A stretch of 64,000 nt of DNA, taken from the NCBI RefSeq assembly GCF_002257665.1, contig NZ_MQWB01000001.1:2438843-2502842 (forward strand), read 5' to 3'. The notes under the pieces were generated by a model. It had not been told where the DNA came from and made no database searches. It saw only the letters and a list, made by a program, of their open reading frames with translations. The DNA is from Rubricoccus marinus (GTDB taxonomy: Bacteria; Bacteroidota; Rhodothermia; Rhodothermales; Rubricoccaceae). Every line of letters starts with the position of its first letter. Position 1 is the stretch's first letter. Shown here piece after piece: positions 17,565-26,072 of the stretch. The position numbers and the translations under genes are program-made.

Positions 17565-20378
17565 ATGCGCTCGCTCTGCCTCGTTCTCCTTCTCGCTCCC
17601 TGTGCCGTCTGGGCGCAGGTCTCCGTCACCGGCACCGTCTCGGATTCCACCGGCCTCCCGCTCCCGGGCGCGACGGTCGTGCTGATGCAGCCCGCGGACT
17701 CCGTCCTTGTCTCCTTTGCCTCCTCGCGCGCGGATGGCGCTTTCGAGGTCCGGCGCGTGCGCGAGGGGGCCTACATCCTCAAAGTGTCGTTTGTCGGCTA
17801 CCAGTCGGCCACGCAGGACATCGAGGTCGGCGGCGACGCGCTGGACGTGGGCAGCCTCGTGCTGCAAGAGGCCGTGGACGAACTAGGCAAGCTCGTCGTA
17901 GACGGGGAGCGCGTGCCCATCGTGCTGCGAGGCGACACGCTGGACTACGACGCCGCGGCCTTTGGCACGCGGCAGGGCGCGAGCGTGGAAGACCTCTTGC
18001 GGCAACTCCCCGGCATGGAGGTCGAGGAGGACGGCTCCGTGACCGCGCAGGGCCAGAAGGTCCAGAGGGTGCTCGTGGACGGCAAGGAGTTCTTCGGCGA
18101 CGATCCCACCGTCGCCACCCGCAACCTCCCCGCCGACGCCGTCGAGCGCGTGCAGGTCTACGACAAGTCCTCCGACACCGCCGAGTTCACCGGCGTGGAA
18201 GACGGCGAGGAAGAGCGCACCATCAACCTCGAACTCAAGGAAGACCGCAAAAGCGGCTACTTCGGCAACGTCGGCGGCGGGCTGGGCGGCGTGCCCTCCA
18301 GCAACGCCAGCGGCGCCGGGCTCCCCTCAGCCTCCGGCGCCAGCGGCCCCGGGATGCTGTACGACGCGCAGGCCTCCGTCAACCGCTTCAGCCCGTCCAC
18401 GCAGATCTCGTTTATCGGCAACGTCAACAACATCAACCGGCAGAGCTTCTCCGTCGGCGACTACTTCCAGTTCATGGGCGGCATGAGCATGATGGCCAAC
18501 GGCGGCACATTCCGCGTCGGCGGCGGCGGCATCCCCGTGGGCGAGGACCTGGGCGACGGCTTCTCGGACACGGCCTCTGGCGGGATCAACTTCAACCGCG
18601 AGTTCAGCCCGAAGACCTCGATCCGCACGAGCTACTTCCTGCACAACCTGGACAAGACGCGCCAGAGGTCGATCCAGCGCCAGCAGTTCTTCGGCGAGGA
18701 CCTCTCCTCGCGCCTGGAGGAAACCGCCGACGGCGACGACGGCACTCAGATCCACCGCCTCAACCTCTTCGGCGAGCACAAGATCAGCGACGGGCACGAC
18801 ATCCGCCTCCGCTCCTCGCTCCGCTACGGCACCAACGGCGCCCGCACGTTTACCGAGCAGCAAACCTTCAACACCGCCGACCTCCTCGAAAACACCAGCG
18901 ACACCGACATCGACACCGACGGCTCCAACGCCGGAGGCGACGCGGCGCTCACGTACCGCCGCAAGTTCGGCCGCCGCAGCCTCGTCGCCGAGCTCAACGC
19001 CGACCTCAACCAGACCGACGCCGACGCGGATTTCCTCGCGACCAACCGGTTCTACGCCAGCGGCGACCTCCTCACGACCGAGGAGATCAACCAGTTGCAG
19101 TCCCAACGCGGCGACACGTTCACGGCCGGCGGCTCCTTGCTGTTCACCCAGCCTCTGGCGCCGAAGCAGGCGCTCCAGGCGCGAGTCGAGCATCGCGAGA
19201 CGCGAGAGGACCAGACGCGCGAGGTGTTCGACATCCTGGGCGATGTGCGAACGCTCAACGCCGCTCAGAGCTCGGCCTTTGAGCGGACCTACCTCTACGA
19301 CAAGGTCGGCGTGACCTACGTGCGCAATACGGAGCCCGTGAGCCTTTCCGCAGGCCTGACAGCGCAGCTCACGCGCCTGGACGGCACCCAGCGCGGCGCG
19401 GACCAGAACATCGACCAGCAGTACCTCCGCCTGTTGCCCGAGGCGACCGTCAGCTACGCCTTCTCGCAGAGCCGGAACGTCGAGCTCCGCTACGAGACCT
19501 CGACGCGCGAGCCCAGCGTGCGCGAGTTGCAGCCCGTCGTGGACATCACGGACCCGCTGCGGATCTACGTCGGCAACCCGGACCTCCGGCCCGCTTACAC
19601 ACACAGTCTCAACGCGCGCTACCTCACCTTCGACCAGTTCACCTCCACCAACTTCTTCGGCTTCGTCCGCGGCTCCTACAGCCCGACGGCGATTTCCACC
19701 TCGCGGACGGTGGACGCGCAGTTCCGCCAGACCTCCACGCCCATCAACACGTCGGGGACGTGGAGCGTGATCGGCAACGGCTCGTTCGGGACGGTCTACA
19801 AGCCCATCAAAAGCCGCGTCAGCCTCTCCGCCAACACGCTGTTCAACCGGGCCGTCGAGATCATCAACGGCGACGAAAACGCCTCCAGCCTCTTCCGCGG
19901 CACGCTCAACGCGACCGTGCAGAACCGCAACAAGGAGCGCTTCGACCTCTCGATCGGTCCGAAGATCACGTACAACAACGCGGCGTACTCCCTCAACCCG
20001 CAGCTCGACCGCAGCTACGTCAACTGGGGCCTCTCCGCCGGCCTAGGCTGGACGCCCAGCGACGCGTTCGAGATCAGCACCGACTTCGACCTCGACGTGT
20101 ACGGCAACGCCGTCGCGGGCGGCAGCGCGAGCACCCAGGCCGTTCCCCTCTGGCGCGCCTCCGCCGCCTACACCATCATGCAAGGCCGCGGCCGCATCGA
20201 GCTGGTGGCGACGGACCTCCTGGACCGCAACCTCGGCGTGACGTACAACAACACGGCCTCGTACCTGGAGGAGGAGCGCGTGAGCTCGCTCGGCCGCTAC
20301 GTGCTGCTCCGCTTCGTGTACGACCTCGCGGGATCGGGCGGCGGCCCTGGCCGCCCCGGCATCCGCATCATGGGCTGA
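17565..20378 (+). CDS. TonB-dependent receptor-like outer-membrane beta-barrel protein
   Basis: A 937-aa outer-membrane protein. A signal peptide (to VWAQ, about 18) is followed by a carboxypeptidase-regulatory-like beta-sandwich (about 20-105, GTVSDSTGLPLPGATVVL). A plug-like domain follows at about 120-225 (RQLPGMEVEEDGSVTAQGQKVQRVLVDG split around VDGKEFFGDDP), then a long barrel ending in an aromatic-poor strand near FVYDLAGSGG. It lacks an obvious TonB box, as is common in this subgroup. It follows the GLPGLI gene in the same orientation, so both probably work together at the cell surface; the ligand is unknown. The interior contains a Gly/Ser-rich insertion at about 240-265. Confidence 0.85.
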   Translation: MRSLCLVLLLAPCAVWAQVSVTGTVSDSTGLPLPGATVVLMQPADSVLVSFASSRADGAFEVRRVREGAYILKVSFVGYQSATQDIEVGGDALDVGSLVLQEAVDELGKLVVDGERVPIVLRGDTLDYDAAAFGTRQGASVEDLLRQLPGMEVEEDGSVTAQGQKVQRVLVDGKEFFGDDPTVATRNLPADAVERVQVYDKSSDTAEFTGVEDGEEERTINLELKEDRKSGYFGNVGGGLGGVPSSNASGAGLPSASGASGPGMLYDAQASVNRFSPSTQISFIGNVNNINRQSFSVGDYFQFMGGMSMMANGGTFRVGGGGIPVGEDLGDGFSDTASGGINFNREFSPKTSIRTSYFLHNLDKTRQRSIQRQQFFGEDLSSRLEETADGDDGTQIHRLNLFGEHKISDGHDIRLRSSLRYGTNGARTFTEQQTFNTADLLENTSDTDIDTDGSNAGGDAALTYRRKFGRRSLVAELNADLNQTDADADFLATNRFYASGDLLTTEEINQLQSQRGDTFTAGGSLLFTQPLAPKQALQARVEHRETREDQTREVFDILGDVRTLNAAQSSAFERTYLYDKVGVTYVRNTEPVSLSAGLTAQLTRLDGTQRGADQNIDQQYLRLLPEATVSYAFSQSRNVELRYETSTREPSVRELQPVVDITDPLRIYVGNPDLRPAYTHSLNARYLTFDQFTSTNFFGFVRGSYSPTAISTSRTVDAQFRQTSTPINTSGTWSVIGNGSFGTVYKPIKSRVSLSANTLFNRAVEIINGDENASSLFRGTLNATVQNRNKERFDLSIGPKITYNNAAYSLNPQLDRSYVNWGLSAGLGWTPSDAFEISTDFDLDVYGNAVAGGSASTQAVPLWRASAAYTIMQGRGRIELVATDLLDRNLGVTYNNTASYLEEERVSSLGRYVLLRFVYDLAGSGGGPGRPGIRIMG

Positions 20379-20525
20379 GCCTCTGGCGCCGGACCTCTGG
20401 CGTTCCGGCGCCGGGAAAGCCGGCCTTCTGGCGCCAGCGGCCGCTTTGCTTCAGGCGGGTGTCCCGCCCCCGCGCCCCGGAGCCTTGCGCGGCCTCTGGC
20501 GTTGTCGGCCCACTCCCCTCTCCGC

Positions 20526-22175
20526 ATGGCCGACACCCGCAACCCCGCCATCGTCGTCGTTGACGACGAGCCCGACGTGCTCCGCGCCATCGCGCGGGAC
20601 CTCCGCCGCCAGTATGGCGAGAGCTACCGCGTGATCCGCGCCTCCTCGGGCGCCGAGGCTGTGGACGCGGTCCAGAAACTGACGGAGCGCGGCGACGCCG
20701 TGGCCCTCGTGCTCAGCGACCAGCGAATGCCCGACCTGGACGGCGTGGCGACGCTGAAAAGGGTCGCCGAGATCGCGCCAGCGGCCAAGCGCGCCATGCT
20801 GACGGCCTACGCCGATACCGACGCCGCCATCGGCGCCATCAACAGCGGGCGGATCGATTACTACCTCCTCAAGCCGTGGGACCCGCCAGAGGAGAAGCTC
20901 TTCCCCGTCTTGGACGACCTGCTCGCGGACTGGCGCGGCACGTGGCGCCCTGGCTTCGGCGGCTTCCGCCTGATCGCCGACCGCTGGAGCTCGGACGGCC
21001 ACAGGCTCCGCGACTTCCTCTCGCGCAACCAGATCCCGTACACGTTCCTCGACGTCGAGCGCGACGAAAGCGCCTGCGAGCTGGCCTCTGGCGCCACGCT
21101 CCCGCTTGTCGTCACGCCCGACGGCGCGCACTTGGAGAACCCGACCAACGCCGAGGTGGCCCAGGCCTCGGGGCTCAGCCAAACGGCCGAGCGGGAGTTC
21201 TACGACCTCGCCATCATCGGCGGCGGCCCGGCGGGGCTGGCGAGCGCGGTCTACGGCGCGAGCGAAGGCCTCAAAACGGTCCTCATCGAGCGCGAGGCGC
21301 CGGGCGGGCAGGCCGGCACGTCCAGCCGCATCGAGAACTACCTCGGCTTTCCCTCCGGCCTTTCAGGCGCCGACCTCGCACGGCGCGGCGTGAGCCAGGC
21401 CAAGCGCTTCGGCGTCGAGATCCTCGCGCCCGTGAGCGTGGAGTCGATCCGCGCCGAGGGGCCGTACAAGATCCTCTCGCTCAGCACGGGTTCCGAGGTG
21501 GCCTGCCACGCGCTCATGCTCGCGACGGGCGTGGATTGGCGCACGCTCCCGGCCTCTGGCGCGGACGAGATGGCCGGCCAGGGCGTCTACTACGGCGCCG
21601 CGATGACCGAGGCCATCGGCTGCCAGGACGAGCACGTGTTCGTCGTCGGCGCAGGCAACTCGGCAGGGCAGGCGGCGCTGCACTTCGCGGAGTACGCCGC
21701 GCAGGTCACGATCCTCGTCCGCGGCGACGACCTCGCGAAAAGCATGAGCCAGTACCTCGTGGACCGCATCGAGGCGCACGAGCAGATCGAGGTCTGCCTG
21801 GGCCACGAGATCGAGGCCTGCCACGGCAACGGCCACCTGGAGCGCATCACGATCCGGGACCGCGAGGGGGGCGGGACGACCGAGGTCGAGACGCATTACG
21901 TGTTCGTCTTTATCGGCGCGACGCCCCAGACGGACTGGCTGGGCGACTTCATCGCGCGCGACGACAAGGGGTTTGTCCGCACCGGGCCGGACCTCACGCC
22001 AGAGGACCTCGCGCACTGGCCTCTGGCGCGAGACCCGTTCCTGCTGGAAACCAGCGTGCCCGGCGTGTTCGTGGCGGGCGACGTGCGCCACGAGTCGGTC
22101 AAGCGCGTCGCCAGCGCCGTCGGCGAGGGCTCCGTCGCGGTCGCGTTCGTGCACCAACACCTGGCGTCGCTGTAG
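20526..22175 (+). CDS. Receiver domain fused to thioredoxin-reductase-like flavoprotein
   Basis: A 549-aa fusion. Residues 1-125 are a complete response-regulator receiver: acidic D13/D14, phospho-acceptor D65, T93 and K116. From about 225 onward it is a thioredoxin-reductase-fold FAD/NAD(P) oxidoreductase (IIGGGPAGLASAVYG, later VVGAGNSAGQAALHFAEYA and VFVAGDVRHESVKR). The redox CxxC of true thioredoxin reductases is replaced by YYGAAMTEA, so it cannot reduce thioredoxin by the usual route. Such fusions are known, often beside cyclic-nucleotide-domain histidine kinases; one lies 4 kb away at 26073. The start at 20526 fits the receiver fold. A thioredoxin-like linker domain may occupy 135-215. 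Confidence 0.9.
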   Translation: MADTRNPAIVVVDDEPDVLRAIARDLRRQYGESYRVIRASSGAEAVDAVQKLTERGDAVALVLSDQRMPDLDGVATLKRVAEIAPAAKRAMLTAYADTDAAIGAINSGRIDYYLLKPWDPPEEKLFPVLDDLLADWRGTWRPGFGGFRLIADRWSSDGHRLRDFLSRNQIPYTFLDVERDESACELASGATLPLVVTPDGAHLENPTNAEVAQASGLSQTAEREFYDLAIIGGGPAGLASAVYGASEGLKTVLIEREAPGGQAGTSSRIENYLGFPSGLSGADLARRGVSQAKRFGVEILAPVSVESIRAEGPYKILSLSTGSEVACHALMLATGVDWRTLPASGADEMAGQGVYYGAAMTEAIGCQDEHVFVVGAGNSAGQAALHFAEYAAQVTILVRGDDLAKSMSQYLVDRIEAHEQIEVCLGHEIEACHGNGHLERITIRDREGGGTTEVETHYVFVFIGATPQTDWLGDFIARDDKGFVRTGPDLTPEDLAHWPLARDPFLLETSVPGVFVAGDVRHESVKRVASAVGEGSVAVAFVHQHLASL

Positions 22176-22183
22176 CGGCGTGC

Positions 22184-22231
22184 CGCCAGAGGCCTCTGGC
22201 GGAGAGCGCCCCGGTTGCGTTCGCCAGAGGC
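22184..22231. terminator. Palindrome plus extra motif copy between convergent genes
   Basis: CGCCAGAGGCCTCTGGCG (22184-22201) and a further CGCCAGAGGC (22222-22231), abutting the lytic transglycosylase stop, fill most of the 56-bp convergent gap. A bidirectional terminator role is inferred. Confidence 0.4.
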
Positions 22232-24523
22232 CTAGCGCGCGCCGTAGAGGCCTTCGTAGATCGCGCGGTTGCGGGTCAGGATCTTGACGTAGTCGCGCGT
22301 TTCGCGGAAAGGAATGCGCTCGGTGAACAGCGCGTCGCGCCCGTACTCCGGGAACGCCCGCCACGCGTCGATCTGGTGCGGGCCCGCGTTGTACGCCCCG
22401 AACACGGCGGGCAGCGCGCCCCCGTACGCAGCCACCTGCTGCCCGACGTAGCGCGTGCCGAGGTACACGTTGACCTCGGGGAGGTACAGCAAGTCGGGGT
22501 CCCAGCCGTCCAGCCCTTCCTCTTGCGCGAGGGCTCGCGCCGTGGCGGGCATGAGTTGCATGAGCCCCCGCGCGCCGACGTGGGACGTGGCGCGCGCCGA
22601 AAACTGGGACTCCTGCCGGATCAGCGCTGCGGCGACGAACGGGTCCACCCCGCGCGCCTCGGCTTCGGCCGAGATCATGCGCCGGAACGGGAACGGGTAC
22701 AGGACGCGGAGCCGCCGCGCGTTCGTGCCTCCGCCCAGCGACAGTCCGATCTGGATCGCGTGCCGGCCGTAACCCCGCTCCACGAGCGCCTCGGCGAGCG
22801 CGTACCGCGCGGCGTCCCCCCGGCCTACGCGGGCGATGGCGCGATCCAGTTCCGCCTCGGCGGCGTCGTCGAACCCGGCCTCGCGGAGCACGTCCACGCC
22901 CCGCAAGGCCTGCTCCGCGCCAGAGGCCGCGGCGGGGTCCTCTGGCGGCGACGCGCTCATAGGGAGGGGCCAGAAGTCCACGCCAAGCGCTCGGCTCGCG
23001 AGGAGCGCGTAGTACGAGTCGCGCTCCTGGCGCAGGACGCCCTGAAAACGCGCGTCCGCAGCTGTGGAGTCTCCGGACGCTGCGAGCGCCTCCCCGGCCC
23101 AGTAGAGCGCGCGGAGGGCGTGCGTGCCCCCGGGCTGGCGCGCTCGGTAGCCGTCCCAGAGCCGAGCCGCTTCTGCGTAGTCCTCCTCCAGGAACGCCTG
23201 CCCCGCCCGGCGCATCGTCGCGAGGCCCGCCCAGCGCGACCCGGCGTGCTCCTGCTCGACGCGCTGGTAGAGCGGGAGCGCCGCGGCGAGGTCCCCGCCC
23301 TGGTGGAGCACGTCGGCGGCGAAGTAGAGGTTGGGGGCCGGGTCGCCAGAGGCGAGGCCGAGGTAGAGCGCCGCGGCCTCTGGCGTGCGCCCCATCCGGC
23401 CGAGCGTGCCGGCCCACAGCTCGCGCGCGTCGGTCCGGCTGAGGATGGGCGCGAGCACGGCCTCCACCTCGTCGTAACGCTGGGCGTCGAAGAGCGCGTC
23501 GGCCGCTTTGTAGCGGATCTCGGCTTGCTGGGCGGGGGTGCCCGCGCCAGAGGCCAGCCACGCGGCGTAGGCATCTGCGGCCTCGGCGTTGAGGCCGAGC
23601 GCGCGGTCGGTCTCCGCGAGCGCCAGCCAGTCGGCGGCCTCTGGCGTGCCCGTGCGGAGGCGCGCGGCAGCGTCGCGCGCGGCGGCGCTTCCAGGCGAGG
23701 CGCCGATGGCCTCTCGGAAACGCGCGCGTGCGGTCTCGGCCTCGCCCGCTTCGGCGGCGAGGTCGCCAGAGGCGAGCGCGAAGGCGGCCTGAGCCGGACC
23801 GGACGCCGCCTGCGTGCGGGCCCGATCCGCCAAAACCCGCGCCGCGCCGAGATCGCCCGACTTGCGCGCGGCCTCGATACGCGCCGCCCACGCTCGGCGA
23901 CCGAGCGCGCCCCGCGTGTACGGCCCGGCGACCGCCTCGACGCGCTCGGCATCGCCGCTCTGCGCCAGCGCTTCCGCTTCCAGCACCGCCCGCCACTCGG
24001 CCGAGACGCCCGGCACCTCCGCAAGGGCGCGGTTCCCCGCCTCGGGGTCTTGCCGGGCCATCACGAGCGCCCGCCGCAACCGGGCCGCGTCGCGCTCGAT
24101 GCCCATGCGAGCCGGGTCGGACGTGCTGAGAAACGCGTCGTACCCCTCGCGCGCCGCGTCCAAGTCACCGGCGTCATCGCGGGAGCGCGCGAGGAGGTAG
24201 ATCCCCCGGCCTCCATCCAGCGAGTCAAGCCCTTCCACGCCGTTCAGGAGAACGCCGACGCGCTCCCACTCCCCCCCGGCGGCTTCCGCGCGAGCGGCCA
24301 GCACGCGCGTCTCGGGAGTCAGGGCCTCCAGGTCGCTCGCTGTGTACGAGCGGAGGAGTTGCGCCGCGCCCCAGGGGCGGTCCGCGTCGAGGTAAGCCGC
24401 GGCTTGCGTAAGCGCCTCGGCGTCCGGGACCTCCTCCGGCGTGTTGCCGTCGGCGCCGCAGCCGCTGGCGAGCACCAGAAGGAACGGGAGCAACACGAGG
24501 CGGCAGGTCACGGAGAGCGTCAT
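22232..24523 (-). CDS. Lytic murein transglycosylase with TPR-like repeats, lipoprotein
   Basis: A 763-aa Slt70-like enzyme that cleaves peptidoglycan between MurNAc and GlcNAc. The N-terminus is a lipoprotein signal (LPFLLVLASGCGAD, lipobox LASGC). About 550 residues of alanine-rich helical repeats follow, forming the superhelical shell. The catalytic SLT domain occupies the last 170 residues, with catalytic Glu in ALIRQESQFSARATSHVGARGLMQLMPATA and the later FGAYNAGP motif. The ATG at 24523 was chosen for the lipobox. Many motif-coded PEA, ASG and ARG tripeptides sit in the helical repeat region, where sequence is tolerant, and few in the catalytic domain. Confidence 0.93.
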   Translation of the reverse strand: MTLSVTCRLVLLPFLLVLASGCGADGNTPEEVPDAEALTQAAAYLDADRPWGAAQLLRSYTASDLEALTPETRVLAARAEAAGGEWERVGVLLNGVEGLDSLDGGRGIYLLARSRDDAGDLDAAREGYDAFLSTSDPARMGIERDAARLRRALVMARQDPEAGNRALAEVPGVSAEWRAVLEAEALAQSGDAERVEAVAGPYTRGALGRRAWAARIEAARKSGDLGAARVLADRARTQAASGPAQAAFALASGDLAAEAGEAETARARFREAIGASPGSAAARDAAARLRTGTPEAADWLALAETDRALGLNAEAADAYAAWLASGAGTPAQQAEIRYKAADALFDAQRYDEVEAVLAPILSRTDARELWAGTLGRMGRTPEAAALYLGLASGDPAPNLYFAADVLHQGGDLAAALPLYQRVEQEHAGSRWAGLATMRRAGQAFLEEDYAEAARLWDGYRARQPGGTHALRALYWAGEALAASGDSTAADARFQGVLRQERDSYYALLASRALGVDFWPLPMSASPPEDPAAASGAEQALRGVDVLREAGFDDAAEAELDRAIARVGRGDAARYALAEALVERGYGRHAIQIGLSLGGGTNARRLRVLYPFPFRRMISAEAEARGVDPFVAAALIRQESQFSARATSHVGARGLMQLMPATARALAQEEGLDGWDPDLLYLPEVNVYLGTRYVGQQVAAYGGALPAVFGAYNAGPHQIDAWRAFPEYGRDALFTERIPFRETRDYVKILTRNRAIYEGLYGAR

Positions 24524-24705
24524 GGGCTGCCAATGCCGCTGCCCCCCGTTGGTTGCACGCCGCGTGCGTCGCGGCCTCTGGCGAGCACGCCCGGGCGCGT
24601 AGCCTCTGGCGCGAGGGCGGCACGCCAGAGGCTCAGGGATTTCCCGGCGACACACCGGTGGCAGCACCGTTCGCGAGGTTAGGGGCACACACCTCCCAAA
24701 CCGAC

Positions 24706-24927
24706 GTGTCTACCCCCGCAGATCAGAACAACACCGACAGCAACGCGCAGAAGGACCCCGAGAACTGGGTCACCGGCGACGAGAAGATGACCGGCGCGCA
24801 GCAGTCGTACCTCCACACCCTCGCGCAAGAGGCCGACGCCGACCCCTCCGAAGTGGAAGGCCTGACCAAGGCCGAGGCCTCCGAGAAGATCGAGGAGCTT
24901 CAGGACAAGACCGGGCGCGGCCAGTAG
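24706..24927 (+). CDS. DUF3072 family small protein
   Basis: A 73-aa hydrophilic protein from a GTG start. It has the family pattern DPENWVTGDEKMTGAQQSYLHTLAQEA (split around residues 19-45) followed by GLTKAEASEKIEELQ. The second half resembles a short SAP-like or helix-loop-helix fold. Upstream in-frame sequence is Arg/Ala-rich and unlike the family, hence the GTG start. DUF3072 proteins occur widely as single small genes; no function is established. Its 3' end is followed by a stem-loop. Confidence 0.8.
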   Translation: MSTPADQNNTDSNAQKDPENWVTGDEKMTGAQQSYLHTLAQEADADPSEVEGLTKAEASEKIEELQDKTGRGQ

Positions 24928-24953
24928 CCGCTGGCGCCCACCCTTCCCCTCGT

Positions 24954-24979
24954 GAGCCGCTCCACACCCGGGGCGGCTC
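24954..24979. terminator. Stem-loop between DUF3072 and purU
   Basis: GAGCCGCTCC (24954-24963) pairs with GGGGCGGCTC (24970-24979) over 10 bp with one G-T pair, 26 nt after the DUF3072 stop. No strong T-tract follows. Confidence 0.5.
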
Positions 24980-25053
24980 GCGCTCGTTTGGCCCCTGGCG
25001 GCGGAGGGCGCCGCAGGGCTCGGTGGCTTGGCTGGGAGCCCCGCGCCAGAGGC

Positions 25054-25917
25054 TCAAGCGAACACGACGGTCTTGTTGCCGTGCACGAGCACGCGCCCTT
25101 CCAAGTGCCACCGAAGCGCTCGCGCGAGCACGTCGCGCTCCAGCGTCTGCCCGAGCCGCTTGAGATCGGCGACGGACTGCCGGTGCGTGACGCGTGCGAC
25201 GCCCTGCTCTAGGATCGGCCCCTCGTCCAGATCGTCCGTGACGTAGTGCGCCGTCGCGCCGATCACCTTGACGCCGCGCTCGAACGCCTGCCGGTATGGG
25301 TCCGCGCCGATAAAAGCGGGCAGGAACGAGTGATGAATGTTGAGGATGCGCTGGGGGTAGCGCCCTACGAACGCCGGCGAAAGGATCTGCATGTAGCGCG
25401 CGAGGACGACGAGATCGATCCCGGCGTCTTCGTACAGCGCGAGCGTTTGCGCCTCGGCCTCCGGCTTGGTTTCCCGCGTGACCGGGATGTGGTGGAAGGC
25501 CACGCCAAAGCGCTCCACCTCTTCGCGGAGCGCGTCGTGGTTGCTGACCACGAGCGGGATTTCGGCGTCCAACTCGCCGCGGCGCCACAGCCACAGGATC
25601 TCCAAGAGCGCATGGTCCACCTTGGAGACCATCAGCGCGAGCCTCTGGCGCCGCGAGGCGTAGAGGATGCGCCACTCCATCTCGAACGGCTCCGCCACGA
25701 CGCGCGCGAAGGCCGCCTCTAGCGCGCCCGCGCCGAGGTCGAGGTGTGGCGTGGTGAACTCCGCCCGGAGGAAGAAGCGACCGCCCTCGGGGTCGGTAGA
25801 GTGCTGGTCTAGCGCGGTGATGTTGGCGCCGTGGTTGCGCAAAAACCCGCTGACCGCCGCGACGATGCCGGGGGCGTCGGGGCAGGTGATAAGGAGGCGC
25901 GCGAGAGGGACGGACAT
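25054..25917 (-). CDS. purU: Formyltetrahydrofolate deformylase
   Basis: Hydrolyses 10-formyl-tetrahydrofolate to formate and tetrahydrofolate, balancing one-carbon units and feeding PurT-type purine synthesis. 287 aa, normal for the family. Residues 1-85 are an ACT domain (LLITCPDAPGIVAAVSGFL). The formyltransferase-fold catalytic domain follows, with the region around SNHDALREEVERFGVAFHHIPV, the catalytic HHSFLPAFIGADPY and the C-terminal ATAHYVTDDLDEGPIL carrying the essential Asp. It is divergent from the sensor kinase at 26073; the 155-bp gap holds four copies of the iterated 10-mer and no clear promoter box. Confidence 0.95.
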   Translation of the reverse strand: MSVPLARLLITCPDAPGIVAAVSGFLRNHGANITALDQHSTDPEGGRFFLRAEFTTPHLDLGAGALEAAFARVVAEPFEMEWRILYASRRQRLALMVSKVDHALLEILWLWRRGELDAEIPLVVSNHDALREEVERFGVAFHHIPVTRETKPEAEAQTLALYEDAGIDLVVLARYMQILSPAFVGRYPQRILNIHHSFLPAFIGADPYRQAFERGVKVIGATAHYVTDDLDEGPILEQGVARVTHRQSVADLKRLGQTLERDVLARALRWHLEGRVLVHGNKTVVFA

Positions 25918-26072
25918 GAGGATTCAGGCGGAGGCCTCAAGATCGCTCGGGACGGCTACATCTGGCCTCTGGCGACGCGCCTCCGCCCGCACGCCAGAGG
26001 CTCGCGCTCCAGATCGTCCCCGGGAGCCCCGCGCCAGAGGCCGCGTTCACGGCGTACACAGCCTCTGGCGCC

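Noticed and set aside
20876-24682. A 1268-aa open frame on the plus strand spanning two recognised genes
   Set aside because: It overlaps the receiver-flavoprotein and lytic transglycosylase genes, is Arg/Pro/Gly-rich low-complexity and has no domain; high GC leaves few stops in alternative frames.
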